Both the position numbers and the translations under genes were made by a program. Positions 48,007 to 59,970 of a stretch of 64,000 nt of DNA are shown piece after piece; the first letter of the stretch is position 1, and each line of letters opens with the position of its first letter. Under the pieces are notes generated by a model that searched no databases, was not told where the DNA came from, and saw only the letters and a list, made by a program, of their open reading frames with translations. The DNA is from Prochlorococcus marinus str. MIT 1214 (GTDB taxonomy: Bacteria; Cyanobacteriota; Cyanobacteriia; PCC-6307; Cyanobiaceae): positions 1,054,001 to 1,118,000 of the forward strand of contig NZ_CP114777.1 in assembly GCF_027359355.1 (NCBI RefSeq), given 5' to 3'.

Positions 48007-48043
48007 GATAAAAAAATGGAAAGATTTGAAGGGAAAAATACAA

Positions 48044-48451
48044 TTATCTCTTTGAGAATTGTGGAGCTTTACGAGCCTTTTTGAGACCATATTTGCGCCT
48101 CTCTTTTGCTCTAGGATCGCGACTAAGGTGACCCTCAACTTTTAGAGGCTTACGATTATCAAGAGATAGCTCACATAAAGCTCTAGCAGCTCCTTGCTTT
48201 ATGGCATCAGACTGCCCTGTCAAACCACCACCATATACATTGACTAGAACATCATATGATTCACTCAATCCTAAAGTTTTTAAAGGAGCTCTAACAGCAG
48301 ATATATAAGCAGGATTAAAATTCAGATAATGATCACCAGGGCGACCATTAATAATTAATTCTCCTTTACCAGGGGTTAATCTTACTCTTGCTACTGATGT
48401 TTTTCGTCTACCAGTTCCCCAGTAAACTACTTTGTTTGTGGAACTAGTCAT
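48044..48451 (-). CDS. rpsI: Small-subunit ribosomal protein S9 (uS9)
   Basis: 135 residues; [20 protein letters not shown] and the C-terminal [17 protein letters not shown] (contacts P-site tRNA) are diagnostic. Its ATG overlaps the rplM stop by 4 nt, so the pair is translationally coupled. Confidence 0.98.
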   Translation of the reverse strand: MTSSTNKVVYWGTGRRKTSVARVRLTPGKGELIINGRPGDHYLNFNPAYISAVRAPLKTLGLSESYDVLVNVYGGGLTGQSDAIKQGAARALCELSLDNRKPLKVEGHLSRDPRAKERRKYGLKKARKAPQFSKR

Positions 48452-48900
48452 TGCGAAACAGATGCAGAATTTAAATTTAAAACTCTAGGTTCTTGAGCTG
48501 AATGAGGATGCTCAGAACCTTTATAAACTTTGAGTTTAGTAAATAATTGCCTGCCTAACCTTGTGTGAGGCAACATTCCTTTAATTGCCTTTTCAACGAT
48601 TCTCTCTGGAATTCTAGATTGAAGAGCCTTAAAAGTTTCAACTTTCATTCCGCCAGGACGACCAGAATGTCTACGATACAGTTTTTGATCAGATTTTTTT
48701 CCGGTTACTTTGATCTTTTCCGCATTTACGACAATGACAAAATCACCAGTATCTAGGTGAGGAGTGAAATTTGGCTTTGTCTTACCTCTAAGAACACTAG
48801 CAACTTCAGTCGCTAATCGACCGAGTGTCTGATTCTCTGCATCCACCAGAAACCACTGGCGATCTATAGAATCCTGAGATGGAACGGCAGTCTTGTTCAT
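48448..48900 (-). CDS. rplM: Large-subunit ribosomal protein L13 (uL13)
   Basis: 150 residues from the ATG at 48900 ([20 protein letters not shown]); an upstream in-frame start adds 22 unconserved residues. Core [21 protein letters not shown] and [18 protein letters not shown] are typical. Forms the L13-S9 pair. Confidence 0.97.
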   Translation of the reverse strand: MNKTAVPSQDSIDRQWFLVDAENQTLGRLATEVASVLRGKTKPNFTPHLDTGDFVIVVNAEKIKVTGKKSDQKLYRRHSGRPGGMKVETFKALQSRIPERIVEKAIKGMLPHTRLGRQLFTKLKVYKGSEHPHSAQEPRVLNLNSASVSQ

Positions 48901-49087
48901 TTTTCCTGAACACCCATAACACTGAATAAGCATTATCGTGATAATGCTGTTTAAGGAAGTTATCAAGTCAAAAAATTGATCTGATTCTTCAGAGAAATGA
49001 TTCTACACTTCGATGGCTGAAAACTGGTCTTTTTGTTCGCATAAAATTTAAATTACTGATTTAACTAAATTCCCAATTTTTGATTTG

Positions 49088-49930
49088 TTAAAATTTTATA
49101 TTTTTTGCATCTTTTGAAGACTCAAATATTGGAAGAGAAAAACCAGGAAAAGTGTCAAAACTTTTCTCTTTTGTGAAGATTTTTTCCTCATAACCAACTC
49201 TTATCAAACAAAGGCCATGAGGAGGAGCAGCCTCTTTAACCTCAGAGCGCAAACCCTGTCTCCATCTATTTCTAAATTCTTCCAAAGACAGTCGTTTTTC
49301 TCCAACAGCAACTAATTGGCCCATCAAAAGCCTCACCATTCCATACAAAAAGCCACTAGCCTGTATTTCAACTTTGACTATATCCCCATGACGACAAATA
49401 GAAACATCCTGAACTGTAGTGAATGAATTACTCCTATTACTTCCAGCTTTTTGAAAAGCTGAAAAATCATGCAAGCCTAATAAATCATTCAGAGCATCCC
49501 TCATTACATTGACATCTAATCTAAATCTATATTTATGCCAACTTATATTTTGCAGAAAAATATTTGGATAGGAACCATTAAAAATTGAATATCTATATCT
49601 TCTATATTTCGCCGAATAGCATGCATGCCAATTGCTGCTAACCTTTACTGCTTCAAGAACTTTAATTGATTCTGGAAGCCTTCCATTCAGCGCTGATGCC
49701 CATTTGTGAACAGGAATTGGGGCTGAGCAATCAAAATGTGCAACTTGTCCAGACGCATGAACTCCTGCATCAGTTCTACCTGCCGCTATGACCTTGACTG
49801 GTCTAATGGGATCAAGTTCTGCAATTTTTTCTTCTAAAGTGCCTTGAACAGTTTTTGAATCTTTTTGATTTTGCCAACCTCTAAAATCTGAACCGTCGTA
49901 CTGAATAACAATTGCTGTTCTATTAGTCAA
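49088..49930 (-). CDS. truA: tRNA pseudouridine(38-40) synthase
   Basis: 280 residues. The catalytic aspartate sits in [19 protein letters not shown]-terminal [14 protein letters not shown] and C-terminal [18 protein letters not shown] are family motifs. The position between rplQ and rplM is usual in cyanobacteria. Confidence 0.97.
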   Translation of the reverse strand: MTNRTAIVIQYDGSDFRGWQNQKDSKTVQGTLEEKIAELDPIRPVKVIAAGRTDAGVHASGQVAHFDCSAPIPVHKWASALNGRLPESIKVLEAVKVSSNWHACYSAKYRRYRYSIFNGSYPNIFLQNISWHKYRFRLDVNVMRDALNDLLGLHDFSAFQKAGSNRSNSFTTVQDVSICRHGDIVKVEIQASGFLYGMVRLLMGQLVAVGEKRLSLEEFRNRWRQGLRSEVKEAAPPHGLCLIRVGYEEKIFTKEKSFDTFPGFSLPIFESSKDAKNIKF

Positions 49931-49995
49931 ATTTAAAAATAAAATTTTTTATAAAAATAGAAAATATTGATTGTCGTTTGTGCAGCATTGATAGC

Positions 49996-50346
49996 CTATA
50001 CAAGCTCAACGATGGCCATTTCTGAATTATCACCACGTCTTGGAGTAGTTCTCACGATCCTTGTATAGCCCCCTTGACGATCTCCATAACGCTCTTGGGC
50101 CTTTTCAAAAAGCGCATGAACCAACTGCTTATCGTATACATATCCGATAGCTCTTCTTCTTGAAGAGAGGCTACCATCTTTAGCCAAAGTAATCATTCGC
50201 TCCGTCTCATCTCTCACAGCTTTTGCTCTTGCTTTGGTAGTTGTAACTCTACCTTCACGAATTAATTGAGTGGTTAATCCTCTTAAAAGTGCCTTCCTTT
50301 GATCAGCAGGGCGACTCAATTGTGGGATTCGACGTTGATGACGCAT
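49996..50346 (-). CDS. rplQ: Large-subunit ribosomal protein L17 (bL17)
   Basis: 116 residues, [20 protein letters not shown] and [18 protein letters not shown] identify it. It follows rpoA by 39 nt, the usual end of the alpha operon. Confidence 0.98.
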   Translation of the reverse strand: MRHQRRIPQLSRPADQRKALLRGLTTQLIREGRVTTTKARAKAVRDETERMITLAKDGSLSSRRRAIGYVYDKQLVHALFEKAQERYGDRQGGYTRIVRTTPRRGDNSEMAIVELV

Positions 50347-50385
50347 TGGATTAGCTTTGAAATGTAGTAGTAAGAAAACTGAAAA

Positions 50386-51324
50386 TCATGCAGAAGTTCT
50401 ACTTTGAGGAATAGAAATTCCAATTCTCTCTAGAGCTTCAATAACTTCATCCGCTGATTTAGAACCGAAGTTCTTAATTTCCAACAAATCCTCATAACTA
50501 AAACCCATCAAGTCTGAAACAGAGTTCACTTGGGCACGTTTTAGGCAGTTATAAGCTCTTACGGATAAGTTTAACTCCTCGAGGGGGATTTGAGCCTCTG
50601 CTGCAGGCTCTGGCTCTTCAGGGATCTCTTCTACCATTGAAACAGTGGCAAGAGGCTGAAAAAGTTCGATTAATTGATTTGCAGCTTCCGCCAATGCATC
50701 GTCTGGAGTAGTGGATCCATCAGTGACCAACTCCATTTTCAATCTTTCTCTGGTAGATCCCCCCTCAGCGACTGCAGTTTCATCAATCGTAAAATTAACT
50801 CTGTTTATAGGCATAAACACAGCATCTATTTGCAGCAAATCAATTGCGCTTGTCTCTTCGTTTCGTCTATCGACTGGTCGATAGCCAACACCTCTTTCTA
50901 CATGTAGCTCTAGTTCTAAGTTGTGACCCTCCTGAACTGTTGCGATTGGCCGATCACCATCAACGACTTGAACTTGAGAAGAGAACTGAATATCCTTCGC
51001 TTTTACTTCAGCTGGACCAGTAACAACAATTCTTCCTATCTCAAGATCCTGACTATGACTGTCAACTGAAATCTGTTTGCAATTTAGAAGAATGTCTAAA
51101 ACGTCCTCTCTTACACCAGGGATTGTTGCATATTCATGATTAACACCTGCGATCCTAACAGCAGTAACTGCGCTGCCCTCGAGCCCGCCCATTAATACTC
51201 TGCGTAAAGAATTACCCAAAGTTGTTGCTTGACCTCTTTCAAGAGGTCCAATCAGGAAAACGCCTGTTTGGGAACGATCACTAGCAACTTGATGGTCGAT
51301 CCTGTCAATCTGGTATTGCAACAC
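50386..51324 (-). CDS. rpoA: RNA polymerase alpha subunit
   Basis: 312 residues. N-terminal dimerization domain with [23 protein letters not shown]; an acidic linker ([20 protein letters not shown]). The C-terminal domain, with [20 protein letters not shown] and [19 protein letters not shown], contacts UP elements and activators. Confidence 0.99.
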   Translation of the reverse strand: MLQYQIDRIDHQVASDRSQTGVFLIGPLERGQATTLGNSLRRVLMGGLEGSAVTAVRIAGVNHEYATIPGVREDVLDILLNCKQISVDSHSQDLEIGRIVVTGPAEVKAKDIQFSSQVQVVDGDRPIATVQEGHNLELELHVERGVGYRPVDRRNEETSAIDLLQIDAVFMPINRVNFTIDETAVAEGGSTRERLKMELVTDGSTTPDDALAEAANQLIELFQPLATVSMVEEIPEEPEPAAEAQIPLEELNLSVRAYNCLKRAQVNSVSDLMGFSYEDLLEIKNFGSKSADEVIEALERIGISIPQSRTSA

Positions 51325-51373
51325 GGTCTAATGCGATGTGGAAAAAAGAAAATTTCACTTAAGTGAATAGATT

Positions 51374-51766
51374 TTAAACGCGTCTGCGTTTAGGCCTCCT
51401 ACAACCGTTATGAGGGAGAGGAGTTACATCTCTGATCAAAGTAATTTCAAGACCAGCTACTTGCAACGCCCTTATTGCGGTTTCACGACCTGACCCTGGT
51501 CCTCTTACAAGAACTTCTATTTGACGCATTCCTTGTTCAAGAGCACGTCGGGCAGCTACTTCAGCAGCGGTTTGAGCCGCGAAAGGAGTACCTTTTCGAG
51601 CTCCTTTGAATCCACTTGCTCCTGCAGATGACCAGGAAATAACTTCACCAGAAGTATCAGTGATTGAAACAATGGTGTTATTGAAGGTACTTTGAATATG
51701 CACAACTCCATTAGGAACGTTGCGCTTTGACTTCTTAGAACCGGATTTCTTTGAGGTTGTAGCCAT
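51374..51766 (-). CDS. rpsK: Small-subunit ribosomal protein S11 (uS11)
   Basis: 130 residues; [38 protein letters not shown] and the C-terminal [12 protein letters not shown] are diagnostic. Lies between rpsM and rpoA. Confidence 0.99.
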   Translation of the reverse strand: MATTSKKSGSKKSKRNVPNGVVHIQSTFNNTIVSITDTSGEVISWSSAGASGFKGARKGTPFAAQTAAEVAARRALEQGMRQIEVLVRGPGSGRETAIRALQVAGLEITLIRDVTPLPHNGCRRPKRRRV

Positions 51767-51831
51767 TAGGCTGTGCCTTATTTAAAAAAAGATTTAGTAA
51801 ATTACCAAATGGTAAGAGGAGTCTTAAGAAA

Positions 51832-52197
51832 TTATTTCTTTCTTCCTGCAACGGTTTTTCTCGCTCCTCTTCGAGTACGAGCGTTGGTTCTGGTTCGTTG
51901 TCCACGAACAGGAAGACTCATTCTATGCCTTCTTCCACGAACACATCCGATATCCTGAAGACGTTTCAGAGCCATTCCTTCCTGACGTCTCAAGTCTCCT
52001 TCAAGAGTGAATTCTTCAGTAACAGCTCTGAGCTTCTGAACATCACTGTCAACTAAATCCTTTACACGAATATCAGGGTTAACGCCCGATTTTTCGAGGA
52101 TTATCTGGGCTCTGGTTAAGCCAATGCCATAGATGTATGTAAGGGCAACTTCTACCCGCTTTTCGCGAGGTATATCGATGCCTGAGATCCGTGCCAC
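51832..52197 (-). CDS. rpsM: Small-subunit ribosomal protein S13 (uS13)
   Basis: 121 residues; [32 protein letters not shown] and the basic tail [19 protein letters not shown] identify it. First large gene of the alpha operon after rpmJ. Confidence 0.99.
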   Translation of the reverse strand: MARISGIDIPREKRVEVALTYIYGIGLTRAQIILEKSGVNPDIRVKDLVDSDVQKLRAVTEEFTLEGDLRRQEGMALKRLQDIGCVRGRRHRMSLPVRGQRTRTNARTRRGARKTVAGRKK

Positions 52198-52311
52198 TTA
52201 GGGATAAAATCGAAGAGGATAATGAAATCATCATAATTTAATGATGACCTTGTTGTAAGAAGTCAACAAAAGGAAATTAATCCTTCAAGACTTCTTAATA
52301 AAGTCGGGGGA

Positions 52312-52428
52312 TTAGCCCTGACGCTGTTTATTTCGAGGCCTTTTCTTGTTGATCACATAGATCCGGCCTCTGCGCCTAACGATCTGATCGTCAGGACTAA
52401 TTTTTTTGACTGAAGATCTAACCTTCAT
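52312..52428 (-). CDS. rpmJ: Large-subunit ribosomal protein L36 (bL36)
   Basis: 38 residues found by direct reading of the minus strand: [20 protein letters not shown], then [18 protein letters not shown]. The usual zinc-binding Cys/His residues are absent, so this is the zinc-free form. It lies between adk and rpsM. Confidence 0.96.
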
Positions 52429-52472
52429 TTGGCAAGACTCTCCTATTTCCAAACTATAACTTTACTACATCG

Positions 52473-53021
52473 TCAGCCTAAAGCTTTCTCAATACATGAA
52501 AACACAACATCTATGTCAGCGTTACCTTCTATCTCCTCCAGTATTCCTTGCTTCGCATACAAATCAATCAGGGGGGCTGTTTTTTCTCTATAAATTTTGA
52601 GTCTATTAATTATTACTTGTTCATTATCATCCTGTCTTCCTCTTTCTAAAAGCCTTTTAATTAAATAATCATCGGCAATTTTTATTAAGATAACCCCTTC
52701 TAATGGTTGATTAATTTTTTCTAAAAGACTTTTTAGAGAATTAGCTTGATTAACATTTCTAGGGAACCCATCAAGTAACCACCCTTCATTAATATTTATC
52801 AATCTTCCTTCAACAATTGAAAGAACTAATTCATCACTTACTAATTCTCCTTTATTCATTACTTCCGCAGCTTTAAGACCTAGAGAAGATCCAGAAGAGA
52901 CCTCATCTCTGAGTAAATCCCCAGTCGAAAGATGATCTAATCGGTACTTTCTACAAAAAAGATTTGCTTGCGTCCCTTTACCAGCTCCAGGGGGGCCAAG
53001 GAATAGTAATTTCTTTTTCAT
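52473..53021 (-). CDS. adk: Adenylate kinase
   Basis: 182 residues. P-loop FLGPPGAGKGTQANLF, NMP-binding DHLSTGDLLRDEV, WLLDGFPRNVNQA, and a short-lid RGRQDD segment. The length fits the cyanobacterial short form. It sits after secY as in many bacterial spc operons. Confidence 0.98.
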   Translation of the reverse strand: MKKKLLFLGPPGAGKGTQANLFCRKYRLDHLSTGDLLRDEVSSGSSLGLKAAEVMNKGELVSDELVLSIVEGRLININEGWLLDGFPRNVNQANSLKSLLEKINQPLEGVILIKIADDYLIKRLLERGRQDDNEQVIINRLKIYREKTAPLIDLYAKQGILEEIEGNADIDVVFSCIEKALG

Positions 53022-53046
53022 TTAAATAAAAAACATTCTAAAGATA

Positions 53047-54366
53047 TTATTGACGCACCAATCCTTCATATCTTTGAGAAATGACATAAGTCTGTATCTG
53101 CTTAGATGTATCAATTGCGACTCCTACCAAGATTAACAATGAAGTCGCACCAAGACCTTGGAAAGTTTGAACATTAGTTGCTCTCTCTACTGCAGCAGGA
53201 ACGATGGCAACTGAACCAAGAAATAAACCACCAAGTAAAGTGAGGCGGTTTTGAACTCCTGAAAGGTAATTGGAAGTTGAACCTCCAGGCCTTACGCCAG
53301 GAATTGCAACACCACCCTTTTTTAAATTTGAGGCAATATCTATGGGATTAATTGTTAAAGAAGCATAAAAATAAGCAAACCCCAAAATCAATGCAAAAAA
53401 GGTAATTGCATATGGCCATGGGTTTGATGAACCTGGATTAAGTGAACTCGCAGCCTTTATGAGTAATGGGTTTTGAGTGAAATTTGCAATTGTTATAGGG
53501 AGGAAAATTAATGCAGAAGCAAAGATTATTGGCATAACACCACCAGCATTTAACTTGAGAGGTAAATAACTTTGCCTACTTGGCAAAAGGGCTGTACCGC
53601 CCATTTGGCTTTTTGCACTTACTATGGGAATTCTCCTAGCACCTTCTTGAACAAAAATAATACCCACAATAGTAATTAAAAAAACCATCAAAAGAATGAT
53701 TATTCCCAGGACATCAGCTCTATCTCCTGTTTGGGCTTTTTCAATAGTAGAACTAAGTGCCTTAGGCAAAGTCGCAACAATATTCAAAAAAATAACTAAA
53801 GAAGCACCTTGGCCTATCCCTTTTTCAGTAATAATCTCACTAAGCCACATAACTATCATCGATCCAGTAACTAACGCAAGTGATGTTTGAATAACAAATT
53901 CAGTTTCGCCAAGACCTTCGACCGCATACTGTCTAAGAATTAAAGCAAAAACTGTGCTTTGAACCAATCCCCATCCCAAAGCTACGTATCTAGTGATTTG
54001 AGCAATCTTTCTTCTCCCTGCCTCTCCTTCGTTTTTCTGTAGATCTTCTAATTGCGGTAAAGAGGCAGTAAGCAATTGAATAATGATTGACGCATTAATA
54101 AATGGAAGAATACCTAGCGCAAAAACACCTAAAGTTGATATTCCGCCACCTGTAAAAATATCAAGAAATCCAATCAATTGGCCACCTTGATCAATAAAGG
54201 TTTTAAAAGCTTCTCTATCTATTCCAGGCATAGGAATATAAATTCCTAATCTCACAATTAGCAATAGGCTTAAGGTCGTAAAGACTCTTCCCCTAAGCTC
54301 CTCATTGCTAAACAATTGGGTGATTACTTCACCTGCGCTTGGGTTTCGACCACGACTTATTAACAT
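53047..54366 (-). CDS. secY: Protein translocase subunit SecY
   Basis: 439 residues, ten predicted membrane helices. N-terminal LRGRVFTTLSLLLIVRLGIYIPMPGID, plug-region GGGISTLGVFALGILPFINASIIIQLL, and the cytosolic loop RRIPIVSAKSQMGG are typical. Channel of the Sec system in plasma and thylakoid membranes. Confidence 0.98.
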   Translation of the reverse strand: MLISRGRNPSAGEVITQLFSNEELRGRVFTTLSLLLIVRLGIYIPMPGIDREAFKTFIDQGGQLIGFLDIFTGGGISTLGVFALGILPFINASIIIQLLTASLPQLEDLQKNEGEAGRRKIAQITRYVALGWGLVQSTVFALILRQYAVEGLGETEFVIQTSLALVTGSMIVMWLSEIITEKGIGQGASLVIFLNIVATLPKALSSTIEKAQTGDRADVLGIIILLMVFLITIVGIIFVQEGARRIPIVSAKSQMGGTALLPSRQSYLPLKLNAGGVMPIIFASALIFLPITIANFTQNPLLIKAASSLNPGSSNPWPYAITFFALILGFAYFYASLTINPIDIASNLKKGGVAIPGVRPGGSTSNYLSGVQNRLTLLGGLFLGSVAIVPAAVERATNVQTFQGLGATSLLILVGVAIDTSKQIQTYVISQRYEGLVRQ

Positions 54367-54425
54367 TTAATAAGGATAATTTATTGGAGGCTAGTGTATA
54401 AAATCAAATTTTTGAGATGTGGAAA

Positions 54426-54878
54426 TTAGTTATACATTTCACATGTGCCCCCGGCGGCTTCAATTTTCTTTTTAGCAGATGTTGTGAACGCAGAAGCTTG
54501 AACAGTCAATTTTATTTCCAACTTACCATTACCAAGAATTTTTAGAGGATTTTTTGGTTTAGTCAAAATCCCCTCCTTAACCAATAAATCGAGGTTAACA
54601 ACAGTCCCATCTTTTAATGCATTCAATCTGGAAACATTGAGGACAGTAAAATTTTTCTGATTAACTATTGGGAAATGCTTTAATTTTGGAACTCGCCTGT
54701 ACAATGGCATCTGACCACCCTCAAAACCTGGGCGAGTAGGTCTACCTGATCGAGATTTTTGCCCCCTCATCCCAAAACCGCAACTAGCTCCTTGGCCAGC
54801 AGCAATACCTCGACCTTTACGCATTTTTTTACGTCTAGATCCTTTATTTGATTGAAGAGATTCTAATTTAATAGTCAT
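54426..54878 (-). CDS. rplO: Large-subunit ribosomal protein L15 (uL15)
   Basis: 150 residues; [24 protein letters not shown] and [19 protein letters not shown] are diagnostic. Six nt after rpsE, before secY. Confidence 0.98.
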   Translation of the reverse strand: MTIKLESLQSNKGSRRKKMRKGRGIAAGQGASCGFGMRGQKSRSGRPTRPGFEGGQMPLYRRVPKLKHFPIVNQKNFTVLNVSRLNALKDGTVVNLDLLVKEGILTKPKNPLKILGNGKLEIKLTVQASAFTTSAKKKIEAAGGTCEMYN

Positions 54879-54883
54879 GATTT

Positions 54884-55510
54884 TTAAGAATAAATCTGCT
54901 CAAGTGAGATACCACGCTCTTTTGCTGTGGCTTTATGAGTTCTTAGCTCACTTAAAGCAACCATTGCAGCACGAGCATTGTTCAAAGGGGTCTTACTACC
55001 TAATCGCTTAGCAAGGACATTTTTAATTCCGGCCAATTCTAAAACAGTACGGATTGAACCGCCTGCAATTACGCCTGTTCCAGGTGCTGCCGGACGAATT
55101 AAAACACTGGCTGCTCCATCTCTTCCGTTAGAGAGAGTTGGGATCGAACTATTTCGAGTTAAAGGAACACGAACAAGATGTTTTTTGCCATCGGCAACTC
55201 CTTTACGAACTGCACCAATTACATCTCCAGCTTTTCCTACACCAACGCCAACTTGACCCTTTTCATTGCCAACTACCACTATTGCCCTAAAGCTCATTTT
55301 CTTTCCACCTTTGACTGTTTTGGAAACCCTTCGAATTTGGACAACTCGTTCTTGCCATTCAGAGTCTCTTTCTTGACCTCTTCTTTCTCTTCTCCCTCCA
55401 CGTTTTTCGCCACGGTTACGACGGTTTTCCTGCCTACCATCTGCAGCAGGAGGTGTGTCTGATGATCCAGAAGTTTTTTTATTGGGAGACTGGTTTTTAG
55501 AGTCTGTCAT
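54884..55510 (-). CDS. rpsE: Small-subunit ribosomal protein S5 (uS5)
   Basis: 208 residues. A charged, low-complexity N-terminal extension (to about residue 50, [17 protein letters not shown]) precedes the core [21 protein letters not shown] and [16 protein letters not shown]. The extension is common in cyanobacterial S5. Confidence 0.98.
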   Translation of the reverse strand: MTDSKNQSPNKKTSGSSDTPPAADGRQENRRNRGEKRGGRRERRGQERDSEWQERVVQIRRVSKTVKGGKKMSFRAIVVVGNEKGQVGVGVGKAGDVIGAVRKGVADGKKHLVRVPLTRNSSIPTLSNGRDGAASVLIRPAAPGTGVIAGGSIRTVLELAGIKNVLAKRLGSKTPLNNARAAMVALSELRTHKATAKERGISLEQIYS

Positions 55511-55524
55511 TATTAAAGCAGTGA

Positions 55525-55893
55525 TTAAAAATTCAAGCCTGCCACTCTGGCAGCTTCGGCTAGAGCTTTAACCCTGCCATGATAGATGTTCCCACCTCTG
55601 TCAAAGATAACTTGTTTGATGCCTTTTGATAAAGCTTTTTTTGCAACAAGCTCTCCTACTGCTGTTGAAGCATCGCAACTTCCAGCATTAACTTTTAAAG
55701 AAGCTTTCAAGTCTTTATCAAGGGTGGATGCAGCACATAAAGTGTTTTGAGCATCATCATCTATAATTTGAGCATAGATGTGGTTATTAGATCGAAAGAC
55801 AGCTAGTCTTGGTCGAGCTTCTGTTCCGCTTAAGTTTCTCCTCAAGCGTTTATGCCGTTTTTGGGTCTGTTGTTTTCTAGAAAGTTTTGACAT
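55525..55893 (-). CDS. rplR: Large-subunit ribosomal protein L18 (uL18)
   Basis: 122 residues; [25 protein letters not shown] and [20 protein letters not shown] identify this 5S rRNA-binding protein. Confidence 0.98.
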   Translation of the reverse strand: MSKLSRKQQTQKRHKRLRRNLSGTEARPRLAVFRSNNHIYAQIIDDDAQNTLCAASTLDKDLKASLKVNAGSCDASTAVGELVAKKALSKGIKQVIFDRGGNIYHGRVKALAEAARVAGLNF

Positions 55894-55926
55894 GGCTAAA
55901 AAATTTTAAAAGACGAATAAGCAAAA

Positions 55927-56466
55927 TTAAGCTTTGCCAGACTTACCAGCTTTTCTAATTATCTGTTCTCCCTCGTACTTGATCCCTTTACCTTTATAAG
56001 GTTCTGGGGGCCTTATTGCTCTTATTTTGGCAGCTTCATTGCCAACTAATTCTTTATCAGGTCCAGTTACAATCACATTTGTATTATTTTCAACTTTAAA
56101 AGTTATACCTTCTGGAGGAACAACCTCGACTGGATGACTATAACCTGCACTAACAACAAGAGTTTTACCTTTTACTTGGGCTCTTGATCCAACACCAACA
56201 ATCTCAAGTTTTTTCATAAAACCACTACTTACTCCTTCGACCATATTGGCAACAAGAGATCTACACAGCCCATGCATTTCTCTGGATTGTCGCTTTTCAT
56301 CGATTGGTTTAACAACAATGGTGTTGTCATTTTTACTTAGGCTTACTCCATCAGGAAGAGTCCGTTGCAGTTCCCCTTTGGGACCTTTTACAGTGATAGA
56401 AAGTCCTTCAAGTTTTACATCTACCTTATCGGGAAGGGAGATTGGTTTTTTGCCAGTACGAGACAT
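55927..56466 (-). CDS. rplF: Large-subunit ribosomal protein L6 (uL6)
   Basis: 179 residues; [47 protein letters not shown] and the C-terminal [25 protein letters not shown] are diagnostic. Confidence 0.98.
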   Translation of the reverse strand: MSRTGKKPISLPDKVDVKLEGLSITVKGPKGELQRTLPDGVSLSKNDNTIVVKPIDEKRQSREMHGLCRSLVANMVEGVSSGFMKKLEIVGVGSRAQVKGKTLVVSAGYSHPVEVVPPEGITFKVENNTNVIVTGPDKELVGNEAAKIRAIRPPEPYKGKGIKYEGEQIIRKAGKSGKA

Positions 56467-56483
56467 AATAAATACTTAATCAA

Positions 56484-56885
56484 TCAACAGACGTAGCAGA
56501 GGACTTCTCCTCCAACACCTTGTTTGCGGGCATCACGATCACTCATAACTCCCTTAGAGGTGGAAATTATCGCAACCCCAAGGCCTCCTAAAACTTTTGG
56601 TAATCCTCGAGTATTTTTATAAATTCTCAATCCTGGTTTACTTACTCGCTGCATTGAACGAATAATGGGTGAGCGATGCTTACCAGTGTATTTCAATCCA
56701 AGAATGAGCTGCTTTCGAAAGCCTTCTCCTTCTTCATTGATTTCTGCAATAAATCCCTCACTCTGAAGAACCTTAGCGATACTAAGAGACATTCTTGAAG
56801 CAGGGACTTTGGTTTTTTCATGACGTTTTTCACTTGCATTTCTTATGCGAGTGAGCATGTCTGAAATTGGATCGTGGTTGGCCAT
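56484..56885 (-). CDS. rpsH: Small-subunit ribosomal protein S8 (uS8)
   Basis: 133 residues; [17 protein letters not shown] and [26 protein letters not shown] are the conserved ends. Central 16S rRNA binder and usual operon autoregulator (family knowledge). Confidence 0.98.
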   Translation of the reverse strand: MANHDPISDMLTRIRNASEKRHEKTKVPASRMSLSIAKVLQSEGFIAEINEEGEGFRKQLILGLKYTGKHRSPIIRSMQRVSKPGLRIYKNTRGLPKVLGGLGVAIISTSKGVMSDRDARKQGVGGEVLCYVC

Positions 56886-56904
56886 AGTATTTAGCTAATC
56901 AAAC

Positions 56905-57444
56905 TCATTTTTTACGGAAGGGCATTCCCAATTCACTCAGAAGAGCCTTGCCTTGTTCATCAGAGGAAGCACTGGTCACGATTGTGATATCCATGCCTCG
57001 AATAGCGTCGACTTTGTCAAAAGTAATCTCAGGGAAGATAAGTTGCTCTTTGACTCCAATGGTGTAATTTCCTCGGCCATCAAAGCTTTTTGGACTGACA
57101 CCACGAAAATCTCTGATTCTCGGAAGTGCCAAGTTAATGAACCTTTCCAAGAATGCGTACATGCGATCACCTCGAAGTGTGACTACGCAACCTATAGGCA
57201 TTCCCTGTCTGATCTTAAAAGTAGCGATTGCTTTCTTAGCCCTTGTCACAAGGGCTTTTTGCCCAGAAATTGTTGCCATTTCAGCTAGAGAAGCTTCTAA
57301 AGCTTTTGAATTTGATGCAGCTTCACCAAGTCCTCTATTTAAGGTAACTTTCTGCACCTTAGGGACTTGATGAACATTTTTAAGACCAAGATCTTTTAAA
57401 AGCTTTGGTCTAATTGTCTCTCGATAGCGGGTTTTAAGTGACAT
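56905..57444 (-). CDS. rplE: Large-subunit ribosomal protein L5 (uL5)
   Basis: 179 residues; [37 protein letters not shown] and the C-terminal [20 protein letters not shown] identify it. There is no rpsN between rplE and rpsH, as usual in cyanobacteria. Confidence 0.98.
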   Translation of the reverse strand: MSLKTRYRETIRPKLLKDLGLKNVHQVPKVQKVTLNRGLGEAASNSKALEASLAEMATISGQKALVTRAKKAIATFKIRQGMPIGCVVTLRGDRMYAFLERFINLALPRIRDFRGVSPKSFDGRGNYTIGVKEQLIFPEITFDKVDAIRGMDITIVTSASSDEQGKALLSELGMPFRKK

Positions 57445-57530
57445 GGCTGAGGGAAAAGTTAATTCTGGTCTTGGTCAGAATTCAATTGGGGAAAGAAAGT
57501 CTGCTTTAATTGAGACAAAGGAATAGTGAA

Positions 57531-57887
57531 TTAATCAATTAATTCCCCAGTCTTTTTTAATCGTCGTTTCTTTGATCCGTCTTTATCTACAAAAATTTCA
57601 ACCTTACTAGCAACTTTCTCTTTAGTTGAGTAGATCATCACATTTGAGGCATGCAAGGAAAATTCTTTGGTCTCTATTCGACCAGTTTCTCCTTCCTGAG
57701 AGGGTTTTACATGCTTTGTTCTTTGGTTAATTCCTTGGACTAAAACTCTATTTTCATAAGGAAGAGTTTTAAGGACTTCACCGGTTTTACCCTTGTCCTT
57801 TCCAGAAATAATCTGAACTGTGTCTCCTTTACGGATCTTCATTTTGATTCGATCAGCAGGAGCTTTGGATTTGTTAATTGCTGGCAT
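57531..57887 (-). CDS. rplX: Large-subunit ribosomal protein L24 (uL24)
   Basis: 118 residues; [24 protein letters not shown] is the KOW motif and [16 protein letters not shown] is conserved. Two nt after rplN. Confidence 0.98.
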   Translation of the reverse strand: MPAINKSKAPADRIKMKIRKGDTVQIISGKDKGKTGEVLKTLPYENRVLVQGINQRTKHVKPSQEGETGRIETKEFSLHASNVMIYSTKEKVASKVEIFVDKDGSKKRRLKKTGELID

Positions 57888-57889
57888 GA

Positions 57890-58255
57890 CTAAATAACCT
57901 CCGGAGCTAAAGAAACAATTTTAGTGAAATTGCGCTCTCTTAATTCTCGTGCGACGGGACCAAACACCCTAGTGCCTCTTGGGTTTTGATCATCATTAAT
58001 AAGAACAGCAGCGTTGTCATCAAAGCGAATTGAATTTCCAGTCTCTCTACGCATTGTTGCTCTAGTTCGAACAACAACCGCTTTAACAACATCTGATTTT
58101 TTGACTCCCATATTTGGCATCGCATCTTTAACTGAAGCAACAATCACATCGCCTACATGGGCATACCGACGATTGGAGCCCAAGACCCTAATACATTGCA
58201 AACGCTTTGCACCACTGTTATCTGCAACGGTTAAGAATGTTTCTTGCTGAATCAT
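57890..58255 (-). CDS. rplN: Large-subunit ribosomal protein L14 (uL14)
   Basis: 121 residues; [26 protein letters not shown] and [29 protein letters not shown] are diagnostic. The ATG overlaps the rpsQ stop by 4 nt. Confidence 0.98.
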   Translation of the reverse strand: MIQQETFLTVADNSGAKRLQCIRVLGSNRRYAHVGDVIVASVKDAMPNMGVKKSDVVKAVVVRTRATMRRETGNSIRFDDNAAVLINDDQNPRGTRVFGPVARELRERNFTKIVSLAPEVI

Positions 58256-58518
58256 TTTGCAGCCTCCTTAGATTTCATACCCTTAACGAGAACATCTGTA
58301 ACCGTCCATCGTTTGTGAGCGCTCATTGGAGGAGACTCTTTAATCCGAACTCTGTCTCCCACTTTGCAATGGTTTTCTGCATCATGGGCTTTATATCTAG
58401 TCGTACGACTAATAATTTTTTGGTAAATTGGATGTGGAAATCTATTTTCCACAGCCACAACTACTGTTTTTTGCATTTTGTCACTGACAACAGTGCCGAC
58501 CATTTCCTTAAGTGCCAT
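58252..58518 (-). CDS. rpsQ: Small-subunit ribosomal protein S17 (uS17)
   Basis: 88 residues; [25 protein letters not shown] and [21 protein letters not shown] identify it. Confidence 0.98.
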   Translation of the reverse strand: MALKEMVGTVVSDKMQKTVVVAVENRFPHPIYQKIISRTTRYKAHDAENHCKVGDRVRIKESPPMSAHKRWTVTDVLVKGMKSKEAAK

Positions 58519-58528
58519 AACTAAAAAA

Positions 58529-58741
58529 TCAAGATGATGTGTTGGAGCGGCTTCGCTCGTTAGAAACCGTTAAAAGTTGAGCCAATTCGGTTCGTGCTTC
58601 TTTGAAACGGTGAGTTTTCGCTAGCTGTCTAGTGGCTTGCTTAAAACGAAGATCAAAAAGCTCTTTACGAAGATTTTCGATCTTTTCTGATATCTCGGAA
58701 TCAGAGAGACTCCTTACATCGTTCGTAGTTGTTTTGCTCAT
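58529..58741 (-). CDS. rpmC: Large-subunit ribosomal protein L29 (uL29)
   Basis: 70 residues; two long helices with [33 protein letters not shown] (residues about 24-56). The ATG overlaps the rplP stop by 4 nt. Confidence 0.96.
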   Translation of the reverse strand: MSKTTTNDVRSLSDSEISEKIENLRKELFDLRFKQATRQLAKTHRFKEARTELAQLLTVSNERSRSNTSS

Positions 58742-59223
58742 GATGCTGACTCCGAATCATCTGCTGTAACTGGCGTTTTCGCAGGTTTATAATTTCCCTT
58801 ATTGAGATCTTCCTCTAGGGAAATAAATTTTGTTTTTACTGGAAGCTTGTATTGAGCAAGACGCATTGCCTCTTTTGCAATTTCCTCTGTAATTTCATCG
58901 CCACCCATTTCAAACAAGATTCGACCAGGCTTGACTACTGCAACCCAAAATTCTGGGTTACCTTTACCAGAGCCCATTCTTGTTTCAGCAGGCCTCATCG
59001 TTACTGGCTTGTCGGGGAAAATCCGAATCCAAATCTGTCCCCCCCTTTTTACATAACGAGTCATAGCTCTTCGACTTGCCTCAATTTGCCTTGAGGTAAC
59101 CCATCCACAGTCTTGAGCTTGCAATGCAAACTGACCAAAAGAGATTTTGTTACCTCTAGTAGCAACACCGCGCATACGGCCTCTTTGTTGTTTACGAAAT
59201 TTGGTTCTTTTTGGACTAAGCAT
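58738..59223 (-). CDS. rplP: Large-subunit ribosomal protein L16 (uL16)
   Basis: 161 residues; [19 protein letters not shown] and [29 protein letters not shown] are diagnostic. A short acidic tail extends the usual length by about 20 residues. Confidence 0.98.
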   Translation of the reverse strand: MLSPKRTKFRKQQRGRMRGVATRGNKISFGQFALQAQDCGWVTSRQIEASRRAMTRYVKRGGQIWIRIFPDKPVTMRPAETRMGSGKGNPEFWVAVVKPGRILFEMGGDEITEEIAKEAMRLAQYKLPVKTKFISLEEDLNKGNYKPAKTPVTADDSESAS

Positions 59224-59235
59224 GATTAAAACTCC

Positions 59236-59970
59236 TTATTTACCTTCATTGGAACGATCCTCGAATTGTTGAGGTCTTCGATTTCCCCTACTGCGTCGAG
59301 GTGAAGAACCAACAGGTAAGGGCTGTTCTTCTTTTGGAAGAACTTCGCCCTTGAAAACCCATACTTTGATTCCTAAAACGCCATAGGTTGTACTAGCTAC
59401 TTTGGTCGCGTAATCAATTTCTGCTCTCAAAGTGTGGAGAGGAACCCTCCCTTCACGTGTCCATTCTGAACGTGCGATTTCAGCGCCATTCAACCTTCCA
59501 CCAACTTGTATTTTCAGACCTAGAACACCAGCTCTTTGCGCTCTTTGAACAGCCATTCGAATTGTTCGTCTAAACGCAACACGCTTTTCAAGTTGCTGAG
59601 CAATATATTCTGCAAGAAGATAGGCATCTGCATCAACTTTTTCTACTTCAACTACATTTATTCGTACTTGTCTATTTCTATCACCGATTGTTTTTTGAAT
59701 ACCAGATCTGAGTTCTTCAATGCCACTTCCTTGCCTACCAACAATTACTCCTGGTCTAGCAGTTTTTAATTCAACCTCAAGCTGATCTGCTTTTCGAGCA
59801 ATTAATACATCACTTATGCCGGCTGCTCCATATTTTTTCTTGATGAAAGTACGTATCCGATCATCTTCTTGAAGTAATAAAGGATAAGTTTTAGTAGGTG
59901 CGTACCATTTAGAACGATGCTCTTGGGTGATACCAAGTCTAATTCCAGTGGGGTGAATTTTATGTCCCAT
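59236..59970 (-). CDS. rpsC: Small-subunit ribosomal protein S3 (uS3)
   Basis: 244 residues; [24 protein letters not shown], the KH domain [15 protein letters not shown], and [25 protein letters not shown]. The ATG overlaps the rplV stop by 1 nt (TGATG arrangement). Confidence 0.98.
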   Translation of the reverse strand: MGHKIHPTGIRLGITQEHRSKWYAPTKTYPLLLQEDDRIRTFIKKKYGAAGISDVLIARKADQLEVELKTARPGVIVGRQGSGIEELRSGIQKTIGDRNRQVRINVVEVEKVDADAYLLAEYIAQQLEKRVAFRRTIRMAVQRAQRAGVLGLKIQVGGRLNGAEIARSEWTREGRVPLHTLRAEIDYATKVASTTYGVLGIKVWVFKGEVLPKEEQPLPVGSSPRRSRGNRRPQQFEDRSNEGK